Part shown: one piece after another, positions 21,614 to 34,063 of the stretch
Layout: the number at the start of each line of letters is the position of its first letter
How positions within the stretch are numbered: the first letter of the stretch is position 1
Assembly (NCBI GenBank): GCA_036927565.1
Contig: JAYESD010000001.1
Span: 271,075,560-271,139,559 of the forward strand
Source of the DNA: Tuctoria greenei
Lineage: Eukaryota; Streptophyta; Magnoliopsida; Poales; Poaceae
DNA length: 64,000 bases
Reading direction: 5' to 3'
Made by a program: the position numbers and the translations under genes
The notes under the pieces: model-generated
What the model saw: only the letters and a program-made list of their open reading frames with translations
Databases searched by the model: none
Told to the model about the DNA's origin: nothing

Positions 21614-21889
21614 GATCGACACTAAAAGAATGGAGTGGGGGCCAAGGTGGTACAGCTGCACACCATAAAAGTCTAGCAGCATCAAGAGAAAAATGGAGAA
21701 GGGTGGAATTAGTCCAACCATGGGGTACGCGGAGAAGTACACCATGTCACCGGTGTGCTCCTTCTTGAACGGAAGCTTGCCGGCACGGACCTGGTGGTTG
21801 AAGAAGTCACTGGACCACCCCATGAGGGCCCGAACCTTCTTCAAATCACCGTCGGTCTTGAGTCGGCTCTTGTAGAGACCAAACTCCAT
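21614..21889 (-). pseudogene. Antisense extra gene of element A: N-terminal fragment
   Basis: The ATG at 21889 gives MEFGLYKSRL, then a segment with DMVYFSAYPMVGLIPPFSIF and LLDFYGVQLYHLGPHSI. This pattern (aromatic/Pro run, then Y-G-x-Q-L-x-H-L-x-P-x-S-I) is what I know from the N-terminal domain of PF04195 proteins. Element X cuts the gene at 21614, and the next stretch of the domain is lost. The open frame continues upstream to 22060, so the start could be earlier. Confidence 0.55.
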
Positions 21890-22388
21890 CGCAGCACAGC
21901 GGGGCGAGAGATGAAAAGCAGGCCAAAGTTTGGAGGATTTTAGCGCAAGTTCGAATGAAGGCGTAAAGAATCCCCAAACGGTGCGCACTTTCCTTCTTAA
22001 GTAAGCCCCCACAACGCTTGGATGGAAACCGCAGAGGAGCCGACGATACAATTCAAACACTTCACCCTGCCAATGACAAGGGGGCCCAGGGCCACCCCGA
22101 CGATCAAGTCGAGGTCCTTACCACAAGCGAATGGTTGTCATCATGAAAGGCTAGAAGCCTGAGGGAGGCGGCCTGACAGGGCGCGCAGAATTGCGTGAGA
22201 TTCGCACGCTCAAATCTCACTTGCCGCATCCCGGATATGCCACGCAGCGTTGGTTTAACTGCGAACTATCGCCAACGGCACATCCAAAGACCCTTGAAGA
22301 CAAGGCTCAAAAACTGAAAGATGGACCCACCTCCTGCAGAACGACTTCATCCAAAAGTTCTCACCCAGAGGTGGGCCCAGAGGGCCAC
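21890..22388. other. Element A region before the 3' LTR
   Basis: No convincing coding frame beyond the upstream extension to 22060. On the minus strand this is the 5' flank of the antisense gene. On the plus strand its last bases (AGAGGTGGGCCCAGAGGGCC) are in the place of the polypurine tract, although the run is not purely purine. Confidence 0.5.
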
Positions 22389-22838
22389 TGTCGGTACCCT
22401 GCGTACCATATACCCCATGGGACTGCAAAAAGACCAAAGGAACTTCACCTATATGAGTTGAAGACCTGCGAAGGCCCCACGTGTCAAACGGGAGTGGACC
22501 TGCCTCCCATCTATGGTTAGTACCAGTGCTGCCACGTGTATACTACAACCGGACCTACATCCCACACATGGGATAGCTCCGGGCTAAACACCTGTGCGGC
22601 ACCCCCGGACCTAACCCCCGACAGAGGGAAGCTCCGATACTGACATGTGTACATCTACACCAGACCTACCCGTCCCAGACGGAAAGCTCCAAAGCTGCCA
22701 CGTGTCCAACCGCCGGACATTCAACCTTAACAATCAGACTGGTGGACCCCCAACAGCTCGGACCTTCAAGGGGCAATCAAAGACTTCAAGACCCAATTAA
22801 GTGTCATTAATACCATATTAATGGCACACGATAGGAAG
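22389..22838 (+). repeat. 3' LTR of element A, left part
   Basis: Starts TGTCGGTACCCTGCG, homologous to the LTR of E from 58874. It is split by element C at 22838 and continues at 33308-33700, making about 838 bp in all. It contains a 55-bp-period array with cores at 22478, 22533, 22588 (degenerate), 22644 (CATGTG) and 22699. Confidence 0.85.
22478..22704. repeat. 55-bp-period CACGTG array in U3 of the A LTR
   Basis: CACGTG at 22478, 22533 and 22699, CATGTG at 22644 and a decayed copy near 22588, so units repeat every 55 bp. Units share GCTGCCACGTGT and GAAGCTCCG text. The LTR of E has the same array in the same phase. The TATA box is about 760 bp away in the ancestral A sequence order minus the C insertion. 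Confidence 0.75.
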
Positions 22839-25661
22839 TGTGACGTCCGGTTCCGAAAAATAAACCAAGCTAACGCATATGTGTGCCCAGGATGTTCATC
22901 ACACATACACGAGTGCAATCACAAAAGAGTATACAGAAAATTACCACAGAACAAGATTAATTAACCAAATTTTATAACACAAAACATATTATCCTCAAAT
23001 ACAAGCTCTAATGTATATTTATGACAAGTTCAACTAATGCAGTGGAAATAAACTAATTAAGCAACTAAGCAAACTAAGCATAGGGGATAGCGCAGCTCCA
23101 ATAACACCACAGGCAAAGTTGACGGTAGACACGGCCTAGAACTCCGCATTATCACCATTAAACTCCCAATCCTGACCTGCAACTGTTGGGGGGATTGCAA
23201 GAGTGAGTACATATCGTACTCAGCAAGTGTGGAAAGTATGACATGTGGCTGATTTAAATGACAACAATAATAATGGCAAAGTGCTGAAAAGTGATATATT
23301 ACATGGATGTGAAATAAACCCATCATAATCATAAGTAATATCATAATACCAGTCTGAATAAACTACCATCATCAATAATTCCAGATTTCACCATTTGCCA
23401 ATAACCATACTCAATACCAGAAATTAATCCATAACCAGCCATAACCATTACCAAACCATAACCATCCCAAATAACATCCCAATACCGAGTACCCTCTAAT
23501 CATGGAAATTGTCCAGGTGCTCATAACCGGGAGCACGGCTATCATGATGTTTTATTAGACTCTGCAGAGTTTGTATCACTTTACCCACATGTTCGTGATT
23601 TCATCAACTTTTGGTGACTAAGAATCTCCCTTATGCCCATGACCCGTCGGTCACATTACACATTTCCGTTGGTGTGTGGCCAAGATATCACAAAATAACC
23701 TTTACAAAGGGATTACTAGCCTATTTAGACCCCACTGAGGTTTCACCGGTGGCGATGCCTCCAACTGAGCACATCTTCAACTAAGGGCCCCCTCTTGAGC
23801 CATTCGGATCCCAGGGTAGTCCCACCAATCATCAACAAACCCAATCCGACTACCCCTTCCCCGAGCATCCACAATGGTCCAAATAGCACTGGCAAATCCC
23901 TAATTAAGCAGCTATGCCGCACCCATACTTGGCCTCGTGGTGGCACTGTAGCCCTGGCTTATTCTTGCATGAACCGGTCCTTAGATCTAAAGCAAGCAAA
24001 GCACCATAACATCCAACCCATCCACATAACAGGCTTGCTTAGATCACCCATCACTTAAACTAGTTCATTTTAACCATAGTATCATTAATGCATAATTAAG
24101 TTGAGTGGTAGAGTTGTTTTCCATCCCAGTTGATTAAGCGAAGCAAAAGGTAAAAAGCCCTTTCCGACTCTCTACCATATATTCCAGGTGACAAGGGTGG
24201 TTTAACAATTCTAGTAAACTTCCTACCATAGGATTTCCCATCAAATTGACACAAGCATGCAGTTTGCAACCAAAACATTTATTTTAAAACAGGATTGATA
24301 TGCTTCAAGGACACTTGCCTTGCTCTTGCGGTTGATTAGGATCAAAGCCTTCAAACTCTTGGTGTTGTAGATCCTCCGCGGCACTCTCTGGCGCAAATCC
24401 GTCTAATCCGCACAATAAACATACAAGACAAGAAACACAATCAAAGAGTGCACAAATATTACTCAATATGTCATGACATGCATGATTGATGCAAATGTAA
24501 GGTAGAACTTGTTAATAGATTGCTTTTAATGATCAATAACTAGTTCTAATAACTTTTAACAAGTTTATACAGCTTTGGAGTTGATTAGGTCAGTTTTTGG
24601 GATTAATTAAACACAATTTAGAGATGTTAAATCGGACTAGTCCGCTAGGGACTGCACAAGTCCGCACTTTAAGAGATCAGCAGATTAGGGTTTTCTAGAT
24701 CGACGTGAATTTAGAGATTAGGGGTTGAATTCACGTAAGTAAAAGATAATAGAAGGTATACCAGGTGTTTAGGACTCCAATGAATCAAGAAACTTGGAGG
24801 TAGCACTTGGATCTTGGTGATCTAGGGTTGGTGATGAACTTGGGGATGAATTGGTGATGAAGAACAAAAGCTTGGTGGAGATCTTGATCCTCCTTCGTTT
24901 CCTCCTCTTCTTCTTGCTTGAGATCTTCTCCTCCCTACTTGGTGGTGGCTCTCCACGAACCAGGGTTTGGGTGGGGTGGAAAAGTGACAAATAGATGTCA
25001 AGCCAAGGGGTGGGGTTGTTTATATAGAGGTGGAGGCTAGGTTAGATGGATTTCGAGTTTGAGAGGAGTAGAGGCCGGTTTAGAGTACCACATGGGCTCT
25101 AAAAGAGTTAGGCACGACGTCCCTAGGCCCACTTAACGTGAAACCCAAGAAACAAGTCGTAAAACGAAAGATCAACTCGGAGTCACAAAATATCGGACAA
25201 GTCCGGAAAGGACCGGACTAGTCCGAAGTCGTCCAGAGAGGAAATCGGACAAGTCTGGCCAAAAATCGGACAAGTCCGACTTTAAACAGAGAGGAAATCA
25301 GACAAGTCCGCTGGAACACCGGACTAGTCCAGAAAAGTTCAGGGACTTAGCAATTTTTCAAGGATTCTTGGAATATCGGACTAGTCCGCACAAATCGGAC
25401 AAGTCCGAAAGTTTCCAGAGGCAAAATCGAACTAGTCCGCAGCAAAAATGGACAAGTCCGTTTTTAGTCAGAGAGAAATCAGACTAGTCCTTAGTAAAAT
25501 TGTACTAGTCCACACTTTCCTGCATTTTAAGTGCGATTTTGTTCCAAATCAATTTTGAATGCTGCGAATCAATTTTAAACCCGTTCCTCTTGTTGTGGGT
25601 CAATGTTAAACATGTATATGAGTGCATGCAAGGCATGATGCATGAAAATGAGGGTGTTACA
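22839..25661 (-). repeat. 3' LTR of C (2,823 bp)
   Basis: Plus-strand termini TGTGACGTCCGG...GGTGTTACA. TATA at 25018-25027 (minus). Palindrome array at about 25190-25515. The poly-G run is only 6 (23188-23193), against 10 in the partner LTR. Confidence 0.92.
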
Positions 25662-25679
25662 AACCTACCCCCCTTAAAA
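25662..25679 (-). promoter_or_regulatory. Polypurine tract of C
   Basis: The minus strand reads TTTTAAGGGGGGTAGGTT directly before the 3' LTR. It has six G, as in G; F has five. Confidence 0.8.
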
Positions 25680-28600
25680 TGAATCTCGCCCTCGAGATTC
25701 GACGCGGGAGAGAAGAGATAGGGAAAGTCCTTCTTGATATCATCTTCTAGATCCCAAGTTGCTTCTTTTTCTGTGTGGTGCTTCCATTAAACTTTACACC
25801 ATCTAATAACCTTGTTCCTTGTGACTCTCTCTTTGGTTTCCAAGATTTTGACCGGTTGCTCGGCATAATTCAAATCTTCCTCTAGTTCTAATCCTTCCAT
25901 TTGCACTTGTTCTTCCGGTACTCGCAAGCACTTCTTGAGCTGGGAAACATGAAAGACATCATGTACGTCTGAAAGATGAGCTGGCATCTCCAACTTATAC
26001 GCTACTTCTCCTCTTTTGTCCAAAATCTTGAATGGTCCAATATAACGAGGTGCGAGCTTGCCCCTTATGTTAAAACTATTATGACCTCTCATTGGTGACA
26101 CCTTGAGGTAAACAAAATATCCTATTTCAAAAGATAATTTCCTTCTCCTATTGTCCGCATAGCCTTTTTGCCTTGATTGGGCAGCCCTCAAGTTTTCACG
26201 AATTATTTGGACTTGCTTTTCGGCTTCTTGCAACACATCCGTACCAAATACTTGAGTTTTTCCTGCCTCATTCCAGAATAAAGGTGTCCTACACTTCCTC
26301 CCATAAAGCGCTTCATACGGTGACATCTTCAAACTTGCTTGGTAACTATTGTTGTATGAAAATTCTGCATATGGCAAGCTTTTGTCCCAACTTTTCCAAT
26401 GCTTTAAAGCACAAGCTCTTAACATGTCCTCCAAAATTTGATTGGTCCTCTCGGTTTGTCCATCCGTTTGAGGATGATATGCTGAACTAAAATTCAACCT
26501 CGTTCCCAAAGCTTCATGCAATTTTTTCCAAAACCTGGAAGTAAATTGAGAACCTCTATCCAAGACTATCTTCTTAGGGACTCCATGTCGACACACAATA
26601 TGCTCTATGTATATTTCGGCCAGTCGTGCAGCTGTATATTTGGTCTTCACAGGGACAAAATGAGCTGACTTGGTTAAACGATCCACAATTACCCAAATTG
26701 AGTCATACCCGGACTGAGTATGTGGTAACCCAACTATGAAGTCCATTCCAATTTCTTCCCACTTCAATTCCGGGATCTTCAATGGTTGCAATAATCCAGC
26801 TGGCCTTTGATGTTCTTCCTTGACTCGTTGACACACATCACACAATGCCACATATTCAGCTATGTCCTTCATGCTATCCCACCAATAGCTAGTCTTCAAG
26901 TCTTTGTACATCTTTGTACAACCAGGGTGAATCGAGTACAGCGAGTCATGTGCCTCCTTTAATATTTTCTCCCGAATATGCTTTACATTAGGCACAACGA
27001 TTCTCTTTCCAAGCCATAAGGTACCATGTTCGTCTTCATCAAATCTGAATTCTCTCCCTTCTTCGGTCCTGTCCTTGATTTCCTTGATCTCCTCATCTGC
27101 GGTTTGTGCCTCTCGAATTTCTTGCTCCAAGGTTGGGTTTAACTCCATCATCTCCATCTCATTTACAAATCCGAGGTTCAACCTTTCAAACTCCTTACAT
27201 AACTCGAATGGTAACTCTCGAACTGTGAGTTGGTGACTTACTCCCTTTCTACTCAAAGCGTCGACCACTACATTGGCCTTTCCTGGATGATAGTTGATCC
27301 CCAAATCATAATCTTTTATGAGCACCAACAATCTTCGTTGCCTCAAGTTCAGATCCGTTTGTGTGAAAATATACTTCAAACTCTTATGATCCGTATAAAT
27401 TTCACACCTATGTCCAAGGATGTAGTGTCTCCAAATCTTCAACGCATGTACCACGGCTGCAAGTTCTAAATCATGTGTTGGGTAATTCTGCTCATGTTTC
27501 TTCAGTTGTCTCGAAGGATATGCAACCACTTGACCTTCTTGCATCAATACACATCCAAGTCCTTGTCTCGATGCATCACAATAAATATCAAAACCCTTGC
27601 TCACATCCGGCAGTACCAAAATTGGGTCTGTTGTCAACCTCTTCTTCAACTCCTCAAAACTGTTTTGGCAAGCTTGAGTCCATTGGAAATCCTTTCCCAT
27701 CATTAGCAACTCCGTCATTGGCTTGGCTATCTTGGAAAAGCCCTTGATGAATCTACGGTAATATCCAGCCATCCCAAGGAAACTTCTTATTTCCTTGACA
27801 TTTTGCGGCGGTTCCAACTTTAACACGTCTCTCACTTTCCCGGGGTCAACCGATACTCCTCCTCCTGAGATGATATGACCCAAAAATGGCACCTCTCTCA
27901 ACCAAAACTGACACTTGTTGAGCTTGGCATACAATTGATGCTCTCTTAATTTCTGCAGCGTAAGCCTCAAGTGTTCCTCATGTTCCTTCTCATCCTTCGA
28001 GTATATCATAATGTCATCAATAAACACCACAACGAACTTATCCAAGTACTCCATGAAGACCTTATTCATGAGGTACATAAAGTAGGCAGGTGCATTTGTC
28101 AATCCAAAAGACATCACGGTGTACTCATAAGATCCATACCGTGTCCTAAAAGCTGTCTTGGGTATGTCCGATGGTCTAATCTTCATTTGAAAATATCCCT
28201 ACCTCAAATCAATCTTAGAGAAGACACAAGCACCCTTCATCTGATCAAACAAGTCTTCTATGCGTGGCAAGGTGTACTTGTTCTTGATTGTTAGCTCGTT
28301 GAGAGCTCGGTAATCCACACACATCCTTTGGGTTCCATCCTTCTTGTCCACAAACAGCACAGGCACTCCCCAAGGTGAAGAACTAGGGCAAATAAAACCT
28401 TTCTCTAGTTGCTCTTGAGTTTGCTTCTTGAGCTCCGCTAATTCTATAGGAGGCATCCTATACGGCCTTTTAGCTATAGGTGTAGTTCTAGGTATTAAAT
28501 CAATAACAAACTCAATGTCTCGATCAGGTGGCATACCTGGCAACTCGTCCGGAAAAACATCCAAAAATTCACACACCACCGGAATCTCCTCAATTGCGGC

Positions 28601-28900
28601 ACCGTCCATATGATTCAACTCCAATTGCTTCGGTGCGGTTTGAGATGCTTCAAATTCTACGGTGATCCCTTCCTCATTGGTCAACTTCACCGTCTTCGTG
28701 GCATACTCAATAACTCCATTGTGCTTCCTCAACTAGTCCATACCAAGTATAATGTCCAATCCTTGAGAATCCAAAACAATGAGGTTGGCGGAGAAGTCTA
28801 CCCCCCTTATTATAAGGCTTACTTTTGGACATACTATGTTTGTCCTTATCTCTCCTCCAGGAGACTTAACCAATAGAGTAAACTCCATATCAGAGATAGG
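25680..28900 (-). pseudogene. C pol: RT, RNase H, integrase, chromodomain
   Basis: The open stretch 28186-25787 holds the RT active site FVVVFIDDIMIYS, RNase H with YCDASRQGLGCVLM and IYTDHKSLKYIF, integrase with its HHCC region, GMDFIVGLP, LDRGSQFTS and TDGQTERTN, and the start of a chromodomain. Stops are at 25787-25789 (Gln in the chromodomain; CAA in G), 28199-28201 (just before RT GYFQMKI) and 28733-28735 (Trp in the protease/RT linker). The upstream stretch 28732-28202 holds the RT N-terminus. The chromodomain would target insertion to heterochromatin in a working copy. Confidence 0.9.
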
Positions 28901-30205
28901 CAAACTATACTTGGCAACATACTTTTATGCAATGAATGAATGCGATGCTCCAGAATCAAACAACATAGTCGTGGGGTTGGAGTTGGCGAGAAATATACCA
29001 ATGACCACGTTATCCGCTTGTTGAGCATCCTCCGTAGAGACATGGTTCATGTTGCCACGAGCAAAATTCTGCTGTCCACGGCTTCCTTGTGGCGCTCCTC
29101 CATTGGGTCTTGGGTTTTACCTTGGCGCATTGCTTCCTTGACCAAGGCCTGACTTAGGACATTGATGCGCAAAGTGTCTAGCTTCTCCACAAGTATAACA
29201 CTTCTTAACTCTACCAGAATTATTGGGATGAGCTTGGTTTTGAACATTGGCACCAGGAAAATTAGCACGAGGCGCATAAGACATTGGAGGCCTAGGTGCT
29301 TGCATGAGAGCGCGCTGCTGCACAAACTGAGTTGGGCGTGGTGCATAACCAGGGCGTTGAGCAGGAATAGAAGAGCTGAAATGAGGCGCATTGGGCGGCG
29401 CGAGGTGAGGGCGCACATTACTTACTTGTTGCTGTCCTTTATATGGCGCCTTTCTCTTATTGTCTTGCTCCATCTCACGGATCTTGTTCTCAACCACAAT
29501 CGCTTTGTCCACAAGCTTCTGGAAATTTGCATAGTCACAATTGAGCAATTGCACTTGGATTTCATTGTTCAAGCCCCTCATGAACAAGTATTGCTTCTGG
29601 CTGTCCCGACTCACATCCTCGGGCGCATACCTTGAGAGTTGAGTGAATTTATTGAGATATTCACTCACGCTCGATCTTCCTTGCCTCAAGTTCTCAAATT
29701 CTTGCCTCTTCAAAATCATAACACCCTCCGGCACATAATGGGAACGGAAACTCTCCTTGAATTCCGCCCAGGTAATTCTCTCTTGGTTCTCATGAGCATT
29801 GCAATAAGCATCCCACCAATCCGCAGCTGCTCCAACTAGTTGATGAGAAGCAAACAAGACCTTCTCCCGGTCACTGCATTGGACAATAGCAAGTTTCTTC
29901 TCCACGGACTTGAGCCAATCATCCGCATCCATAGGGTCAGCAGCTTGAGCAAAGGTCGGCGGCCTAGTCCTCATAAACTCTCCCAATCAGTTATGAGGAG
30001 GTGGGGGTGGCGGTGGAGGCATGTGGCGCTAATTGTTGATGTTGCTAGCCTGCAGCTGTCCCATAGTCTGTATCATGGTCTGCATGAGCTGGTTTGGCAT
30101 AGCCAAAAGCTGCTCAATGTTGATAGCTCCATGAGAAGGTCCTTGCCCATTGTTGTTGTTCTCCTCCTCATCATTGCCATCCCTCTAGTTGCGAGTCCTC
30201 ACCAT
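28901..30205 (-). pseudogene. C gag and protease
   Basis: ATG at 30205 (MVRTRN followed by a stop where X has Gln). The main open stretch 29986-29117 carries MRTRPPTFAQAADPMDADDW, VGAAADWWDAY and the knuckle CYTCGEARHFAHQC. Protease near 28950 is LFDSGASHSFIA followed by a stop (TCG to TAA). Several further N-terminal stops are present. Confidence 0.85.
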
Positions 30206-30455
30206 CTGAAGAAAAGCAATAGGTAAGAATTAGAAAACGTCCCCAACTATATGCATCAAGGGATATGAAACTAAACAGCTAGCTACACTAGCCTAGGTGG
30301 ACATGGCAATGCTAAAGCACCCCAAAATCCTCTATTAAGCACACAAGCAACCAATATATAGCAAACAACATACCAACCAAAAACACATCGATTCCTGAGT
30401 GCTCCTATGTGCTCTAAAGTGTCCATTCTATCTAGGCTGCATCCTACGGTCAACC

Positions 30456-30472
30456 TGTGGCTCTGGTACCAA
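30456..30472 (-). other. Primer binding site of C (iMet type)
   Basis: The minus strand reads TTGGTACCAGAGCCACAGG, one base changed from the site in F and G. Confidence 0.75.
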
Positions 30473-30474
30473 TC

Positions 30475-33307
30475 TGTGACGCCCGGTTCCGAAAAATAAA
30501 CCAAGCTAACGCATATGTGTGCCCAGGATGTTCATCACACATACACGAGTGCAATCACAATAGAGTATACAAAAAATTACCACAGAACAAGATTAATTAA
30601 CCAAATTTTATTACACAAACCATATTATCCTCAAATACAAGATCTAATGTATATTTATGACAAGTTCAACTAATGCAACGGAAATAAACTAATTAAGCAA
30701 CTAAGCAAACTAAGAATAGGGGATAGCGCAGCTCCAATAACACCACATGCAAAGCTGACGATAGACACGACCTAGAACACTGCATTATCACCATTAAACT
30801 CCCAATCCTGACCTGCAACTATTGGGGGGGGGGATTGCAAGAGTGAGTACATATCGTACTCAGCAAGTGTGGAAAGTATGACATGTGGCTGATTCAAGTG
30901 ACGACAATAATAATGGCAAAGTGCTGAAAAGTACATAAAAACATTTGAAAAGCAATATATTACATGTATGTGAAATAAACCCATCATAATCATAAGTAAT
31001 ATCATAATACCAGTCTGAATTCACTACCATCATCAATAATTCCAGATTTCACCATTTGCCAATAACCATATTCAATACCAAAAATTAATCCATAACCAGC
31101 CATAACCATTACCAAACCATAACCATCCCAATACCGAGTACCCTATAATCATGGAAGTTGTCCAGGTGCTCATAACCAGGAGCACGACTATCATGATAGT
31201 TTTATTAGATTCTGCAGAGTTTGTACCACTTTACCCACGTGTTCGTGATTTCATCACCTTAAGGAGACTAAGAATCTCCCTTATGCCCATGACCCGTCGG
31301 TCACATTACACACTTTCGTTGGTGTGTGGCCAAGAGATCACAAAATAGCCTTTACAAAGGGATTACTAGCATATTTAGACCCCACTGAGGTTTCACCGGT
31401 GGTGATGCCTCCAACTGAGCACATCTTCAGCCAAGGGCCCCCTCTTGAGCCATTCGGATCCTAGGGTAGTCCCACCAATCATCAACAAACCCAATCTAAC
31501 TACCCCTTCCCCGAGCATCCACCGTCCAAATAGCACTGGCAAAGCCCTAATTAATCAGCTACGCTGCACCCATACTTGGCCTCGTGGTGGCACTGTAGTC
31601 CTGGCTTATTCTCGCATGAACAAATCCTTATATCTAAATCAAGCAAACCACCATAACATCCAACCCATCCACATACCAGGCTTGCTTAGATCATATATCA
31701 TTTAAACCAATTCATGTTAACCATAGTATCATTAATGCATAATTAAGTTGAGTGGTATAGTTGTTTTCCATCCCAGTTGATTAAGCGAAGCAAAAGGTAA
31801 AAAGCCCTTTTCGACTCTCTACCATATATTCCAGGTGAAAAGGGTGGTTTAACAATTCTAGTAAACTTTCTACCATAGGATTTCCCATCAAATTGACACA
31901 AGCATGCAGTTTGCAACCAAAACATTTATTTTAAAACAGGATCGATATGCTTCAAGGACACTTGCCTTGCTCTTGCAGTTGATTAGGATCAAAGCCTTCA
32001 ACTCTTGGTCCTGTAGATCCTCCGCGGCACTCTCTAGCGCAAATCCGTCTAATCCGCACAATAAACATACAAGACAAGAAACACAATCAAAGAGTGCACA
32101 AATATTACTCAATATGTCATGACATGCATGATTGATGCAAATGTAAGGTAGAACTTGTTAATAGATTGCTTTTAATGATCAATAACTAGTTCTAATAACT
32201 TTTAACAAGCTTATACAGGTTTGGAGTTGATTAGGTCAGTTTTTGGAATTAATTAAACACAATTTATCCAGGGAAATCGGACTAGTCCGCTAGGGACCAG
32301 ACAAGTCTACACTTTACAAGATCAGCAAATTAGGGTTTTCTAGATCGACGTGAATTTGGAGATTAGGGGTTGAATTCACGTAAGTAAAAGATAATAGAAG
32401 GTATACCAGGTGTTTAGGACTCCAATGAATAAAGAAACTTTGAGGTAGCACTTGGATCTTGGTGATCTAGGGTTGGTGATGAACTTGGGGATGAATTGGT
32501 GATGAAGAACGAAAGCTTGGTGGAGATCTTGATCCTCTTCTGTTTCCTCCTCTTCTTCTTGCTTGAGATCTTCCTCCCTCCTTGGTGGTGGCTTTCCACG
32601 AACCAGGGTTTGGGTGGGGTGGAAAAGTGACAAATAGATGTCAAGCCAAGGGGTGGGGTTGTTTATATAGAGGTGGAGGCTAGGGTTAGATGGATTTCGA
32701 GTTTGAGAGGAGTAAAGGCCGGTTTAGAGTCCCACATGGGCTCTAAAAGAGTTAGGCACGACGTCCCTAGGCCCACTTAACATGAAACCCAAGAAACAAG
32801 TCGTAAAACAAAAGATCAACTCGGACTCACGAAATATCGGACAAGTCCGGAAAGGACCAGACTAGTCCGAAGTCGTCCAGAGAGAAAATCGAACAAGTCT
32901 GGCAAAAAAATCGGACAAGTCCAACTTTAAACATAGAGGAAATCGGACAAGTCCGCTGGAACACCGGACTAGTCCGGAAAAGTCCAGGGACTTAGCAATT
33001 TTTCAAGGATTCTTGGAATATCGGACTAGTCCACACAAAATCGGACAAGTCCGAAAGTTTCCAGAGGCAAAATCGGACTAGTCCGCAGCAAAAACGGACA
33101 AGTCCGTTTTTAGTCAGAGAGAAATCGGACTAGTCCTTAGTAAAATCAGACTAGTCCGCACTTTCCAGCATTTTAAGTGCGGTTTTGTTCCAAATCAATT
33201 TTGAATGCTGCAAATCAATTTTATACCCGTTCCTCTTGTTGTGGGTCAATGTTAAACATGTATATGAGTGCATGCAAGGCATGATGCATGAAAATGAGGG
33301 TGTTACA
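30475..33307 (-). repeat. 5' LTR of C (2,833 bp)
   Basis: Pairs with 22839-25661. TATA at 32661-32670 (minus). Palindrome array at about 32830-33165. Poly-G run of 10 at 30824-30833. Termini TGTGACGCCCGG...GGTGTTACA. Confidence 0.92.
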
Positions 33308-33700
33308 AGAAGGCCCTTAATACCAGTAGCGACACTATCAAGGCCCGTTACCACGCTATTAAGGGTAATTAACCTCATTAATTGTGTATTAAGCATTAGT
33401 AACCGCCAGGGCCACATGTCGGGCTAGGCTAACGGTGTAACGACCAGTCCTTGTACTATAAAAGGACTGGTCGACGATACACGGGGGACTCTGCTCTCAC
33501 TCTCGCTCTCTGGAAGCTCTCGACTCTGAGACGCTCAATACAACAACTACAAACCCCGTGGAGTAGGGTATTACGCTCAGGCGGCCTGAACCACGTAAAT
33601 CCTTGTGTCTAATTGCTATCGTGTCTGAATCTCTACGTGCCCAATACAGAACTACAAACTCTAGTAGTATCGGGAGAATTGTCGGAACAACACTCCGACA
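33308..33700 (+). repeat. 3' LTR of element A, right part
   Basis: Continues the A LTR after C. It contains the TATA box CTATAAAAGG at 33456-33465 and a CTCGCTCTC-type region after it, and ends ACTCCGACA at 33700. The next base starts the integrase remnant of D. The homologous stretch of E is 59295-59730. Confidence 0.85.
33456..33465 (+). promoter_or_regulatory. TATA box of the A LTR
   Basis: CTATAAAAGG on the plus strand, identical to 59454-59463 in E. Confidence 0.65.
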
Positions 33701-33970
33701 CGTGCCGAAAGGCTTTACCGACCAACGTGCGGGCCAGTGTGTGGTTCCCGCACTCACCTCCATGGACTTCTGCGAGCAAGTCGCAACCTTCCTCCCGGGT
33801 AATGCATCACAGTAGGATGCCGTTGGCGCCACACCGGTAGAGATCCCCCACTACTAGCGTGTATCTTTTAGCCATCTGCACAATTCGTTCTGCCAGAACA
33901 TGTTCTTCGAGAAGGTAGTTGTCTTTCAAGTAGTCCCGAACCTCCGAGATCCATGCATCGGGACTTCCTT
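33701..33970 (-). pseudogene. D pol: integrase N-terminal fragment
   Basis: The minus strand reads DAWISEVRDYLKDNY, IVQMAKRYTLVVGDLYRCGA, a stop (TGA where CGA is expected), then HGGECGNHTLARTLVGKAF. It parallels A at 2730-2990 and is cut by the A LTR before the second zinc-binding Cys pair. The segment 33971-34063 is a poorly conserved linker. Confidence 0.8.
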
Positions 33971-34063
33971 GAGCTTCTGGTTCTTGAGCGCCCAGCTGCT
34001 CGGAGCTGCTGGAGGCACATAGGAACCTTGGCGGGCACCATGGCCGCAGGGCCGCCGGGGTTG

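Larger units (their letters stand above)
22839..33307 (-). mobile_element. Element C: full-length Tekay-like chromovirus (10.5 kb)
   Basis: The LTRs 22839-25661 and 30475-33307 flank a minus-strand gag-pol. Flanks are GGAAG (22834-22838) and AGAAG (33308-33312), a target duplication with one mismatch. Removing C joins the two halves of A's 3' LTR, as comparison with E (59270-59330) shows. The LTRs differ more than those of G and the coding part has many stops, so it is the older of the two. Confidence 0.92.
2202..33700 (+). mobile_element. Element A: Tat-lineage Ty3/gypsy, 3' part, heavily interrupted
   Basis: Own sequence of A: pol at 2202-3882 and 13585-13679, 3' non-coding region 13680-14996, an antisense extra gene (14997-17151 and 21614-21889), a pre-LTR region 21890-22388, and the 3' LTR at 22389-22838 plus 33308-33700. 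The interruptions are K (3883-13579), X (17152-21613) and C (22839-33307). B sits at its left end. The right end (LTR terminus CCGACA at 33700) abuts the integrase of element D, so A inserted into D; its other end is outside the window. The LTR family equals that of element E. Confidence 0.8.

Noticed and set aside
22067..22121. Possible extra intron upstream of the antisense gene (GTAAGG ... GGCAG)
   Set aside because: Only 55 bp, which is short for a plant intron, and no recognisable coding text lies on its upstream side.
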